This document shows, piece after piece, positions 43,600-52,535 of a stretch of 64,000 nt of DNA. The position numbers and the translations under genes are program-made. Each line of letters begins with the position of its first letter. Positions within the stretch are counted from its first letter, which is position 1. Below the pieces are notes generated by a model. That model was not told the DNA's origin and did no database searches. It saw only the letters and a list, made by a program, of their open reading frames with translations. This DNA comes from an uncultured Lachnospiraceae bacterium (GTDB lineage: Bacteria; Bacillota_A; Clostridia; Lachnospirales; Lachnospiraceae). The stretch is taken from assembly GCA_910577835.1 (NCBI GenBank), contig CAJTOU010000010.1, positions 16,110-80,109 of the forward strand, in the 5' to 3' direction.

Positions 43600-45090
43600 A
43601 TGAAGAAACTGAAACTACTGCTTCCCATTTTTTTATGTATGATATTACTTGCATCATGCAGCCAGAAAAAAGAGATTACATCTGTAAACGACTTACCCGG
43701 CAGCAAAATGGGAGTACAGATTGGAACGACCGGCGCCACCTACGCTGGTGATTATGAGGGCGACGATGCTGGAAGTGTCGTGGAAAAGTATAACAAGGGT
43801 GTAGATGCCATACAGGCATTAAGACAAAACAAGATTGACTGCGTGATTATTGATGAAGAACCTGCAAAGGTATTTGCGGAAAAAAATAAAGATTTAATCA
43901 TTCTTTCAGAGGAATTTGTCATAGAAGATTATGCGATTTGTATTGCAAAAGAAAATTCTGAATTAAAAGAAAAAGTAAATGCTGCCCTAGCCGAAATAAA
44001 GGCAGATAAAACATTGGAGGCACTGGAAAAAAATTATACGGGAACAGATGAGGAAAAAGGAAAAACTCCTTATCAAATTCAGGATATTGAACGGCCAAAT
44101 GGTACTCTTGTCATGGCTACCAATGCACAGTTTCCACCATATGAATACTATGAAAACGGAGAAATCACCGGTCTGGATGTTGATATTATGAAAGCTATCT
44201 GTGACAGACTGGGTATGACACTGAAAATTGAAGATATGGAATTTGAGGCAATTATCAGTGCTGTTCAGTTTGGCAAGGCAGATGTAGGCGTTGCCGGTAT
44301 GACAGTAAATGAAGACCGGCTGAAATCAATTAATTTTACAGATTCCTACACTACTTCCAAACAGGTAATCATTGTAAAAGACCCAAATGCCAAAACAGAA
44401 AAGCTCTCGTTTGCTGAAAAGTTTAAAGAAAACTTTATTGTTGACCAGAGATGGCAGTATTTGACAAAAGGTCTGTTAAATACATTGATTATTACTGTAT
44501 TTGCAACCATAATTGGTATTATACTCGGATTTTTAATGGCTATTATCCGAACCAGCCATGACAAAAATGGCAGCTTTAAGATATTAAACTTTATTTGTAG
44601 ATTATATCTTACTATTATGAGAGCCACTCCTGTTATGGTACAGATTTTGATTATTTACTATGTAATCTTTGCCGCCATAGATATCAACAAAATCCTTGTA
44701 GCTATTATATCCTTTGGTCTGAACTCTGCCGCATATGTAGCCGAAGTAGTACGTTCTGGTATTATGGCAGTTGATGAAGGACAGTTTGAAGCGGGCCGAA
44801 GCCTTGGTATGACCTACCGCATGACCATGATACATATTATTATGCCACAGGCAATCAAAAACATTCTTCCAGCACTGGGCAATGAGTTTATTGTACTGTT
44901 AAAGGAAACCTCTATCAGTGGTTATATCGGTCTTTCCGACCTTACAAGAGGTGGTGTGATTATTCAGAGTATTACTTATGAAGCACTTCTGCCTCTGCTT
45001 GCCGTAGCTCTGATTTATCTTGTAATTGTACTGCTGTTATCTTCAGGAGTAAACAAGCTTGAAAGGAGGATGAGAAACAATGAGCGATAA
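43600..45090 (+). CDS. Amino-acid ABC transporter: circularly permuted binding domain fused to permease
   Basis: 496 residues from ATG 43600 (AGGAGG upstream); a longer frame from 43393 starts in the subtilase gene and is rejected. Lipobox ASC (Cys 20). Residues 27-147 look like the second half of a polar amino-acid binding protein (VNDLPGSKMGVQIGTTG ... DGTL-like ending); 168-261 look like the first half (TLVMATNAQFPPYEYYENG, VGVAGMTVNEDR, SYTTSKQVIIVKD). The halves are in reversed order relative to the family. From about 285 an integral permease with the EAA motif (EVVRSGIMAVDEGQFEAGRSLG) follows. Paired with the ATPase below. Confidence 0.88.
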   Translation: MKKLKLLLPIFLCMILLASCSQKKEITSVNDLPGSKMGVQIGTTGATYAGDYEGDDAGSVVEKYNKGVDAIQALRQNKIDCVIIDEEPAKVFAEKNKDLIILSEEFVIEDYAICIAKENSELKEKVNAALAEIKADKTLEALEKNYTGTDEEKGKTPYQIQDIERPNGTLVMATNAQFPPYEYYENGEITGLDVDIMKAICDRLGMTLKIEDMEFEAIISAVQFGKADVGVAGMTVNEDRLKSINFTDSYTTSKQVIIVKDPNAKTEKLSFAEKFKENFIVDQRWQYLTKGLLNTLIITVFATIIGIILGFLMAIIRTSHDKNGSFKILNFICRLYLTIMRATPVMVQILIIYYVIFAAIDINKILVAIISFGLNSAAYVAEVVRSGIMAVDEGQFEAGRSLGMTYRMTMIHIIMPQAIKNILPALGNEFIVLLKETSISGYIGLSDLTRGGVIIQSITYEALLPLLAVALIYLVIVLLLSSGVNKLERRMRNNER

Positions 45091-45820
45091 TGTTTTAATT
45101 AAAGTAAATAATTTAAAGAAGTCCTTTGGAGAACATGAGGTATTAAAAGGAATTAATACAACTATTTCCAAGGGAGAAGTAATTGCAATTATCGGTCCTT
45201 CGGGCTGTGGAAAGTCTACCTTTCTGCGTTCCCTGAATCTTCTGGAAACTCCTACTTCCGGCGAGATTTTATTTGAAGGAACCAATATTACTGATAAATC
45301 TGTGGATATTAATAAAATCCGCGAAAAAATAGGCATGGTATTTCAGCAATTTAATCTGTTTGCCAATATGACTGTAAAACAGAACATTATGCTGGCACCA
45401 GTAAAGCTTGGTTTAATGGAAAGTACAGAGGCAGAGAAAAAGGCAATGCAGCTTTTGGAACGAATCGGGCTTCCTGATAAGGCAAATTCTTATCCCTCCA
45501 TGCTGTCAGGCGGGCAGAAGCAGAGAATTGCTATTGCACGTTCTCTGGCAATGAATCCTGATGTTATGCTTTTTGATGAGCCTACTTCGGCGCTGGACCC
45601 TGAGATGGTCGGAGAGGTGTTAAATCTTATGAAGGAGCTGGCAAAGGAGGGAATGACAATGGTAGTGGTGACACATGAGATGGGATTTGCAAGAGAGGTT
45701 GCAAGTCGGGTGATGTTTATTAATGAAGGGGTGATTCAGGAGGAGAATTCTCCGAAGGAGTTTTTTGCAAATCCACAAAATGGAAGGCTTAGGGAGTTTC
45801 TTTCAAAGGTGTTGGTATAA
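45080..45820 (+). CDS. Amino-acid ABC transporter ATPase (GlnQ/HisP-like)
   Basis: 246 residues. Walker A GPSGCGKST, Q-loop FQQFN, signature LSGGQKQR, Walker B VMLFDEPTSALD, H-loop VVVTHEMGFA. Energises the transporter of the preceding gene, overlapping it by 11 bases. Import substrate is probably a polar amino acid, not determinable from sequence. It ends just before the fold-back repeat at 45846. Confidence 0.96.
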   Translation: MSDNVLIKVNNLKKSFGEHEVLKGINTTISKGEVIAIIGPSGCGKSTFLRSLNLLETPTSGEILFEGTNITDKSVDINKIREKIGMVFQQFNLFANMTVKQNIMLAPVKLGLMESTEAEKKAMQLLERIGLPDKANSYPSMLSGGQKQRIAIARSLAMNPDVMLFDEPTSALDPEMVGEVLNLMKELAKEGMTMVVVTHEMGFAREVASRVMFINEGVIQEENSPKEFFANPQNGRLREFLSKVLV

Positions 45821-45845
45821 AAAAAGGGAATGGTTGTTGAGTGAC

Positions 45846-46008
45846 GGATAAGAGAAGGAAGAGGCTTTTATTCAGGACATCGCTCCCGCTCCTATTCAAA
45901 CCCAACGGTACTAAACTCACAGCACTTTGCCCTCTGGTCAAAGCACTGTTCGTTAAGTGCCGGCGTTTTCATATGGTCCTGAATAAAAGCCTCTTCCTTC
46001 TCTTATCC
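45846..46008. repeat. Fold-back repeat element, copy 1
   Basis: Exact 33-bp inverted repeat (45846-45878 with 45976-46008) around a 97-bp core. The core can pair inside: CGGTACTAAAC with GTTAAGTGCCG, and CAGCACTTTG with CAAAGCACTG (two mismatches). The minus strand shares core words with copy 2: catatgaaa, gcttaacgaaca, tgctttga, gagtttagtaccg, aataggagcgg and gatgtcctgaataaaag. It lies 26 bases past the ATPase stop and ends with TGTTTTT on the plus strand, so it also serves as terminator. No protein is encoded. Confidence 0.85.
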
Positions 46009-46139
46009 TGTTTTTCATGTGCCTTTTCTTTTTATATAGATGATAAAAAGAAATTTTTAAGAATATACTATTATATAGTATGGATAACTTTTTATTCTTT
46101 TATATCTTGATAATAAAAATTAACAACTTATGAAACACA

Positions 46140-46305
46140 ATACCAGAAGAATTTCCTTTTGTGAAGGACCATATGAAAGCGCCGACGCTTAACGAACAAT
46201 GCTTTGAGTTTAGTACCGCTACGCTTCAGGTCGTCAGGCTAAAGCCTGATGACATAGAATAGGAGCGGAAGTGATGTCCTGAATAAAAGGAAATTCTTCT
46301 GGTAT
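46140..46305. repeat. Fold-back repeat element, copy 2
   Basis: Inverted arms of 30 bases (46140-46169 with 46276-46305), 27 pairing, with a different arm sequence from copy 1 (21 outer bases agree exactly with each other but not with copy 1). The core is related to the reverse complement of copy 1 but has its own hairpin (tcaggctaaagcctga, about 46225-46250). It lies next to the 3' end of the zinc-ribbon gene. The AT-rich 46009-46139 between the copies shows no gene. Confidence 0.85.
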
Positions 46306-46319
46306 GTCACTCTCTTGTT

Positions 46320-46703
46320 CTATGTCCTCCCCCTGAACACATTCTTACACTTTGGACATGTAATCTCCACATTCCCTTTATGCCTTGGAATCCGAATCCT
46401 CTGCCCACATCCAGTACACCTGAAAATCTTATGTGTCTTCATATCCCTGATTCTCTGCGGCATTCCCTTTATCCTTCCCTTAAATCTCTCATATGCCATC
46501 GCTTCCTTATACCTTGCCTGTATATTTTTTGAAAACGCCCTGTAATATGAATAGACCAAAACTCCCAAAGATAAAAAATACAACAGATTACTCCTTGCAA
46601 ATGTTGACATTACCAGCAATATTAACGCCACTGTCACCAATGTCCTGCACAATTTATCTATCCCATATCTTCCATACATAAAACGTGCTATTCTCTGTTT
46701 CAT
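46320..46703 (-). CDS. Small membrane protein with C-terminal zinc ribbon
   Basis: 127 residues from ATG 46703 (AGGAGG upstream). Two short hydrophobic helices (LVTVALILLVMSTF and LLYFLSLGVLVYSYY), a basic segment, and a zinc ribbon CTGCGQRIRIPRHKGNVEITCPKC (two CxxC pairs). No catalytic motif. The ribbon presumably lies in the cytoplasm. Function unknown. Confidence 0.75.
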   Translation of the reverse strand: MKQRIARFMYGRYGIDKLCRTLVTVALILLVMSTFARSNLLYFLSLGVLVYSYYRAFSKNIQARYKEAMAYERFKGRIKGMPQRIRDMKTHKIFRCTGCGQRIRIPRHKGNVEITCPKCKNVFRGRT

Positions 46704-46891
46704 AAAATCCTCCTGTCTGACAATACTTTCCATCTAATGATTATTTTTAATTAATTTTTTTATCTAATCTCTTTGCTCAATTTCCTTGTTTAATTCCCTC
46801 TGCTGCTTATCCTTTTACAAGCTTAATTTCCATATGTGAACATTATGTTTGCATTTACTAAAAATAAAATAAAAACAATCTAAAGATTTCA

Positions 46892-46919
46892 TTGACTTCT
46901 ATTTTTTTTGAGTTATAAT
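46892..46919 (+). promoter_or_regulatory. Predicted promoter of the 47-kb MarR gene
   Basis: TTGACT (46892-46897), 16-bp spacer, TATAAT (46914-46919). A short palindrome aattccgaatt (46951-46961) between promoter and gene, and gggtt/aaccc steps about it, may be an operator. Confidence 0.65.
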
Positions 46920-46983
46920 TAGCTTATGGGTTGCTATTTCCCGATGAATCAATTCCGAATTAACCCAGAGAGTGTGCATTTCT

Positions 46984-47424
46984 ATGAATGATAAATTTGA
47001 ACTTCTTATTATGGGGCAGCAGTTTAAACGATTGTATGAAAAATGTTACGACCAGTTGATGAATGAATATGACCTGAAGAAAATAGATATTGATGTATTG
47101 TATTTTCTGTCGCACTCCGGTGAGTATGACACTGCGAAAGATATCTCGAATTTCATCTATGTTTCTAAGGCTCATGTTTCCAAATCTATTGAAAGTCTTC
47201 ACACGAAGCACCTGATTGAGCTGGTTCCTGACCCTTCGGACAGAAGGTATGTACACATAAAGATAACCAAACAGGGACAGCCTGTTGCAAATCGAATAGC
47301 CTTAATTAAAGAAAAGGTAAATTCGATTCTTTTCCGTGGAGTTTCAGCGGAAGAAAAAAGGCTTATGATAGAGCTGACCAACAAAATCGTATGTAATATT
47401 AATGATGAACTGGAGCGAAGCTGA
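46984..47424 (+). CDS. MarR-family regulator
   Basis: 146 residues from ATG 46984 (a GTG at 46972 is possible; the ribosome site is weak). Helix-turn-helix with TAKDISNFIYVSKAHVSKSIESLHTKHLIE and the wing VPDPSDRRYVHIKITKQGQ. Alone on the plus strand between minus genes; no effector gene follows, so it may act in trans or on itself. The Cys in the N-terminal part is not in a redox motif. Confidence 0.9.
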   Translation: MNDKFELLIMGQQFKRLYEKCYDQLMNEYDLKKIDIDVLYFLSHSGEYDTAKDISNFIYVSKAHVSKSIESLHTKHLIELVPDPSDRRYVHIKITKQGQPVANRIALIKEKVNSILFRGVSAEEKRLMIELTNKIVCNINDELERS

Positions 47425-47455
47425 TATTTCAGATAATCAACGCGCTCCAGTTTAT

Positions 47456-48961
47456 TTATCCTCTCAGTTCAATTACAGGGCCTCCTTTTTTCTCTATATA
47501 ATCCCTTGTAATTGTTACTTTTCCAATATTGTCATCCTTTGGTATTTCATACATAATATCAAGCATATATTCTTCTAAAACTGCCCGTAATGCTCTTGCG
47601 CCGGTCTTTTTTTCCAATGCCTTCTCAGCAACGGCTTCCATGGCACCTTCATCAAATTCCAGTTTTACTTCATCAAGCTCTAAAAGCTTCTGATACTGCT
47701 TTAAAATCGCATTTTTCGGCTCTTTTAATACCTCAACCATCATATTTCTGGTAAGCTCCTGCAAAGTAAAGATAATCGGAAGACGTCCGATAAACTCCGG
47801 TATCATTCCAAAATTTCTGATATCCTCCACTGTTACCTTTGAAAGCACATCCTGATTGTCATACTTATCCTTTAAATCCGCCTTAAAACCTATGGAACTT
47901 TCTGTATTGAGTCTTCTTTTAATCACTTCATCAAGGTCCGGAAAAGCACCACCACAGATAAACAGAATATTTTTTGTATTAATTGTAGTAAGAGGCACCA
48001 TTGCATTTTTGCTGTTAGCTCCTACGGGAACTTCCACCTCGCTGCCCTCCAAAACCTTTAAAAGTCCCTGCTGAACAGCTTCTCCATTAATATCCCTTGT
48101 TGTTGTATTCCGTTTTCTTGCAAGCTTATCAATCTCATCAATAAAAATAATCCCCACCTCTGCCCTGTCAACATCATTCTCAGCAGCAGCAAGAAGCTTG
48201 GAAACAACACTTTCGATATCATCTCCAATATATCCTGCTTCTGTTAAAGAGGTTGCATCTGCAATTGCAAGAGGCACATCCAGAAGTTTTGCAAGCGTTT
48301 TTACAAGATAGGTTTTTCCGCAACCTGTCGGTCCAATCATTAACATATTGGATTTCTCTATCTCAATATCCCCAATCTGCGACTGACGGGCAATTCTTTT
48401 ATAATGATTATAAACTGCCACACTGATAGTCTTTTTTGCCTGCTCCTGCCCGATTACATATTCATCCAGTTTTTCCTTGATTTTATGCGGGGCGGGTATT
48501 TTATTAATATCAATCAACGGTTCTGTTTTTTCTCCCTTTGGTCTTCTCTTGACCTTCTGTCTTCCCGGCATGCCCGGAAAATCTGCAAGATTTAAAAAGC
48601 CGATATTCGGAAAACCATTCACTCCATTTCCGTTCTGCTTTTTGTCTTTCTCTTCCTTTTCTTTCTCTTCTTTGCTCTCTTCTCCCTTTTCTATGGTTAC
48701 AGCAGCTTCTTTGTTCTGATTCTCTTCCTCCGGCTTTGATGTATCTCCAAACATTTGTGTAAAGACATTCATACCGGGAAAACCTCCCATATTCAGCTTT
48801 GAAAAATCGGTATTACTTACAGTATCGAAGGTTTTCTGCATACAGTCTGAACATACACATATATTTCCCGGCATCATCATCATCTTTCCGGCTTTGCTCT
48901 CTGACCTTTTGCATAAATAACACACCTTTTCATACTCATCATCATTGTATTCTTTATTCAT
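47456..48961 (-). CDS. clpX: ClpX-type unfoldase with expanded linker
   Basis: 501 residues from ATG 48961 (GGAGG upstream), against about 420 for usual ClpX. Zinc-binding domain with Cys pairs 14/17 and 37/40; a Glu/Lys-rich and Gly/Phe linker (about 50-150, EEKEKEEKDKKQNGNG) not in standard ClpX; Walker A GPTGCGKT; pore loop AGYIGDD (usual is GYVG); Walker B IIFIDEIDK; IGF loop SSIGFKADL for contact with ClpP. Unfolds substrates for ClpP. No clpP or tig beside it, so it may be a second ClpX or the only one moved apart. Confidence 0.9.
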   Translation of the reverse strand: MNKEYNDDEYEKVCYLCKRSESKAGKMMMMPGNICVCSDCMQKTFDTVSNTDFSKLNMGGFPGMNVFTQMFGDTSKPEEENQNKEAAVTIEKGEESKEEKEKEEKDKKQNGNGVNGFPNIGFLNLADFPGMPGRQKVKRRPKGEKTEPLIDINKIPAPHKIKEKLDEYVIGQEQAKKTISVAVYNHYKRIARQSQIGDIEIEKSNMLMIGPTGCGKTYLVKTLAKLLDVPLAIADATSLTEAGYIGDDIESVVSKLLAAAENDVDRAEVGIIFIDEIDKLARKRNTTTRDINGEAVQQGLLKVLEGSEVEVPVGANSKNAMVPLTTINTKNILFICGGAFPDLDEVIKRRLNTESSIGFKADLKDKYDNQDVLSKVTVEDIRNFGMIPEFIGRLPIIFTLQELTRNMMVEVLKEPKNAILKQYQKLLELDEVKLEFDEGAMEAVAEKALEKKTGARALRAVLEEYMLDIMYEIPKDDNIGKVTITRDYIEKKGGPVIELRG

Positions 48962-49112
48962 TTTATCCTCCATTAAAAGAATCTGTTCTTCCCACAATGC
49001 TAAAATTTTATAATGTTAAAATAGATAGAACATATTTGTCCTACCTATTTTAACTTATTTTTATTGATTGGTAAAGTAAAGTTTGCTATTTTTCATTGTT
49101 AATTTATTACTA

Positions 49113-50867
49113 TTAGTCTATAAGTCTCTCTAATTCATCACGGGTAAGAAGATTTTTCACCTCTATTTGTTTTTCTTCGTACCTATTGCCGTTTGCTCTC
49201 ATAATTGTGAGCGTCACCGAATCTCCAGCGGCATAATAGTTCATCTGATTCTGAACATCATCATAAGAATTAACTTCTTGACCATCTATGGCGATAATTA
49301 CATCTCCAATCTGAATACCTGCCTTATCCGCAGGACCATTCTCTGTAATCTTCTTTAAATATGCACCTACCGGAATATTATACATCTGATTTACGGAAGA
49401 ATCAATTGAGATAGCGGACTCAATACCCATATATCCTTTTTTATCCTCATCTACCTTATCTCTTACCTCTCTGTTCATCAGCTCATTGATAATATCTCTT
49501 GCCTGTGAAATAGGGATTGCATATCCCATGCCTTCTACGGTACTTGAAGAAGATGAGCCATTAGAAGACTGTTTTGCAAAATTAATGCCGATTACTTCGC
49601 CCTTCAGATTAATCAGGGCCCCGCCGCTGTTTCCACCATTAATGGAAGCATCTGTCTGAATTGCCCTGATAGTGGTATTCTCTACGGTTAATTCTCTGTT
49701 TAAAGCACTGACATAGCCGACAGTCACAGATTGTCCAAAACCGAGTGCATTTCCAATAGCAATTACTTGGTCACCTATTTCAAGTTCATCAGAATCTCCC
49801 AAAGTAGCGATACGAATTGCATTGCTTGTATCTTCTGTGATTTCGCTGAGCTTAATTGCAATCACTGCGATGTCATTAGAAGAATTTGTTCCCTTAATAT
49901 ATGCGGTATCAACAGATGTTCCGTCAACAAATTCTACGGTAAGGTTTGTGGTGTCTTCTACTACATGATTGTTTGTTGCAATCAAAAGCTCTGTATCATT
50001 TGTTCCGATAATAATACCGGAACCTGCACCCTGCACCTGATAAGTTCCACCATACATAAACGGATTTGTGCTTGACCGATAGATAGATGTGCTGGTAATG
50101 GAAACTACTGACGGCAGTACTGCTTTTGCAACATCTCTCACGGAAAGAACTCCGGAAGGTGAATTGTTAGCTGTTATAATATCTGAGCTGCTTTCAAGTT
50201 TATTGTTAATTCCGCTTTGTGTTGAAAGAATTGAAGTCCCCTTTTTATAATCCGATGCACTGACATAATTGCCCAGATTCATCTGGAAGGCTGCATAAAT
50301 AATTCCTGCATTCAATAAGACTGTAATCACAAGAAATGCAACACAGGTTCGCACTACTCTTCCCATAGTCAGTGGTTTTTTTTCTTTTTTTCTTTTTGCC
50401 TTCTTTTTTTTCTGGCCGTTTGCCTCTGCATAAGCGGTTCCGGTTCCCGGCTGCCATGCATGCCCCTCTGCTTCTGTACTTTGCGAAGATGTGTAGTTTT
50501 GGTCGTAAGCAGTATTGTTAAAGGTATGGGAAGTATCATTTGTTTCATAAACAGTACTGTTATTAAAATTTCTTCCATAACGGTAAACGGAGTCCGCATC
50601 TGATGTATTATTCTGTTCTGTATAACTGGTTGATTCCGTATAAAAATCTGTGGAAGTTTCCGCCGTACTGTTTCTTATTGTATTATCGTCTGCTGTCTCA
50701 TTTTCAATTGACGGCTCTGACATACTCCTTGAATTTCTCTGCATATCAAACATATTTTCAGATATGCCGTCCCTTTCCGGCTGAATATTGTCCATTTGAC
50801 TGTTTCTTATCTGGTCACTTCCGGTTTGATTATTTCCGGTCAGATTATTAAAATTATTATCCATCAT
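49113..50867 (-). CDS. HtrA/DegP-type membrane serine protease
   Basis: 584 residues. Long disordered Asn/Thr/Tyr-rich head (1-155), basic stretch, one transmembrane helix (about 168-195), trypsin-like domain with His in NNHVVED, Asp in SSNDIAVIAIK and Ser in GGNSGGALINL, then a C-terminal PDZ domain (about 480-570, GIQIGDVIIAIDGQEV). Cleaves misfolded proteins at the outer face of the membrane. ATG 50867 has GAGGAA upstream. Single gene. Confidence 0.95.
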   Translation of the reverse strand: MMDNNFNNLTGNNQTGSDQIRNSQMDNIQPERDGISENMFDMQRNSRSMSEPSIENETADDNTIRNSTAETSTDFYTESTSYTEQNNTSDADSVYRYGRNFNNSTVYETNDTSHTFNNTAYDQNYTSSQSTEAEGHAWQPGTGTAYAEANGQKKKKAKRKKEKKPLTMGRVVRTCVAFLVITVLLNAGIIYAAFQMNLGNYVSASDYKKGTSILSTQSGINNKLESSSDIITANNSPSGVLSVRDVAKAVLPSVVSITSTSIYRSSTNPFMYGGTYQVQGAGSGIIIGTNDTELLIATNNHVVEDTTNLTVEFVDGTSVDTAYIKGTNSSNDIAVIAIKLSEITEDTSNAIRIATLGDSDELEIGDQVIAIGNALGFGQSVTVGYVSALNRELTVENTTIRAIQTDASINGGNSGGALINLKGEVIGINFAKQSSNGSSSSSTVEGMGYAIPISQARDIINELMNREVRDKVDEDKKGYMGIESAISIDSSVNQMYNIPVGAYLKKITENGPADKAGIQIGDVIIAIDGQEVNSYDDVQNQMNYYAAGDSVTLTIMRANGNRYEEKQIEVKNLLTRDELERLID

Positions 50868-51007
50868 ATATTCCTCACTTTCCTGAATAAATCTCTGATT
50901 GTTTGCTATGGTTTGAATTTTAACAGGGGTTTGTGTTAAATGTGTGAAGAAAGATTGTTTATTTTATGTTATATTTAATTTATTGCCAAAAAAACAAAAA
51001 ATCAAAA

Positions 51008-51038
51008 AACTGCCGCAACTTTTTTCAGTACGACAGTT
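51008..51038 (-). terminator. Terminator of the second LCP gene
   Basis: Minus strand AACTGTCG (51038-51031) pairs with CGGCAGTT (51015-51008), then TTTTTTGAT. Confidence 0.75.
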
Positions 51039-51069
51039 CTTTTCAAATTTTTACTTTCTTTGTTCTATA

Positions 51070-52392
51070 TTATTCTGTGCCGGCATAATCTTCCAATTTG
51101 ACTGTCTTCGCACCTGTTTCATTATAAATATCCTCACTGATATCAGATACAGTGGAAGACGGTGTATATCTTTCCTCAGGAAAAAAGAATTTATGAAGCT
51201 GAATAACATTGTAATCCAGTCCGGAAGCAATTACTGTATCTCCGCTTGGAAGATATACCCCCAATTCTGTGTTTGTAGTAAGAGTAAATGGGAATGCTCC
51301 CGTTTCTCCAAAAGAAAAATTTAAAACAATTGGTATCAGCTTTATAACATCCTCATACGGAATGCTTGTCTTAAAAATTTTCTCTTCTGATTTGAAAATC
51401 TCATCACACATCTTCATTACATTCTGAACTCCTGCATCCTTTGCCTTACCTACCATTTTTGTGATAACACTTCTCTGCCTTGCAGCACGTCCATAATCAT
51501 TGTTAACTGAGGTGCCATCCTCATTATAAAATGCAGTGTAACGAATACGGCTATACGCAGTTGCCTGCAAACCATTCAGATGAATATTTTCTCCAAAGGT
51601 AGTCACATCCGGTGAATCTATTCCCGTAATTTCCCTTGTCTCTGTCAAATATCCATTAATATAATTCATTTCATCTTCAGTAATATTTACCTCTATACCA
51701 CCCAGTAAATCTATAATCTTTGCAATTCCGTTAAAATTTACCATGACATAGTCTTGAATGTTCAAATCCAGATTCTTATTCAAGGTATTGACAATTGCTC
51801 CGGCACCTCCCTTGCTGCCGCCATATGAACTGTTTACCTTATAAAAATTTCTAAAGCTGCCATCATTATTTATAATTTTGAGATAAGTATCACGATAAAT
51901 AGATAAAATCTTTACATCGCTGGTTTCCTTGTGAATACTTAAAATCATAATACAGTCACAACTGTCTCCCCCTTCAACACGGTCCTTTGCAGTACCATTA
52001 TCCAGTCCAAACAATGCGATATTCATATAATCATCCAAAATACTTAAATCCAGCTCTTCATTGGTTTTAATATCTTCTTTGACAAAGTTTGAATCAAAAA
52101 CGTTATCATATCCCTCTTTATCTACCATTCCAGCCATAAAGCTCTGTCCCATGGAAGACTTGAGAAACTTCTGTCCCCATGTGGAGTTTAATATTTTGCT
52201 GGTCATATTTGGAGTGGCATATAACACTATCACCAACGCAAACAGTAACGCAACTAACGCTTCTATTGTTATTATTAGCTTTTGAAAAAAGCCTCTCTTT
52301 TTTTTCTTTTTTGAATGTTTTTTCTTTTGTGTATTTGTATTGTTATCATAGCCAATAAATTCAAAATCATCCATATTATTTGTTTTGCTCAT
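51070..52392 (-). CDS. LytR-CpsA-Psr (LCP) wall-polymer ligase of the polysaccharide locus
   Basis: 440 residues. Lys-rich head, transmembrane helix (about 36-60, LIITIEALVALLFALVIVLYA), then an LCP domain (about 120-340): IALFGLDNGT, GDSCDCIMILSIHKETSDVKILSIYRDTYL with the conserved Asp/Arg phosphate site, GIAKIIDLLGGIEVNI, and R-rich YSRIRYT...DYGRAARQRSV. Attaches undecaprenyl-linked polymer to peptidoglycan. Directly downstream of the polysaccharide operon but with its own promoter, so it likely finishes the rhamnose polymer made there. Confidence 0.93.
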   Translation of the reverse strand: MSKTNNMDDFEFIGYDNNTNTQKKKHSKKKKKRGFFQKLIITIEALVALLFALVIVLYATPNMTSKILNSTWGQKFLKSSMGQSFMAGMVDKEGYDNVFDSNFVKEDIKTNEELDLSILDDYMNIALFGLDNGTAKDRVEGGDSCDCIMILSIHKETSDVKILSIYRDTYLKIINNDGSFRNFYKVNSSYGGSKGGAGAIVNTLNKNLDLNIQDYVMVNFNGIAKIIDLLGGIEVNITEDEMNYINGYLTETREITGIDSPDVTTFGENIHLNGLQATAYSRIRYTAFYNEDGTSVNNDYGRAARQRSVITKMVGKAKDAGVQNVMKMCDEIFKSEEKIFKTSIPYEDVIKLIPIVLNFSFGETGAFPFTLTTNTELGVYLPSGDTVIASGLDYNVIQLHKFFFPEERYTPSSTVSDISEDIYNETGAKTVKLEDYAGTE

Positions 52393-52495
52393 AATTATTT
52401 TCCCCTTCGCTGTTTAGTATTCTCTAAAATTTTTTCTGATATTCAGGATTCTTATTTTCCTCATATCTGTATATTATCAGTTACAATCCCATTAC

Positions 52496-52524
52496 AGTTT
52501 ACCTTTCATCCCCATAGATGTCAA
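52496..52524 (-). promoter_or_regulatory. Predicted promoter of the second LCP gene
   Basis: Minus strand TTGACA (52519-52524), 17-bp spacer, TAAACT (52496-52501). Confidence 0.65.
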
Positions 52525-52535
52525 GCAAAAAATAG

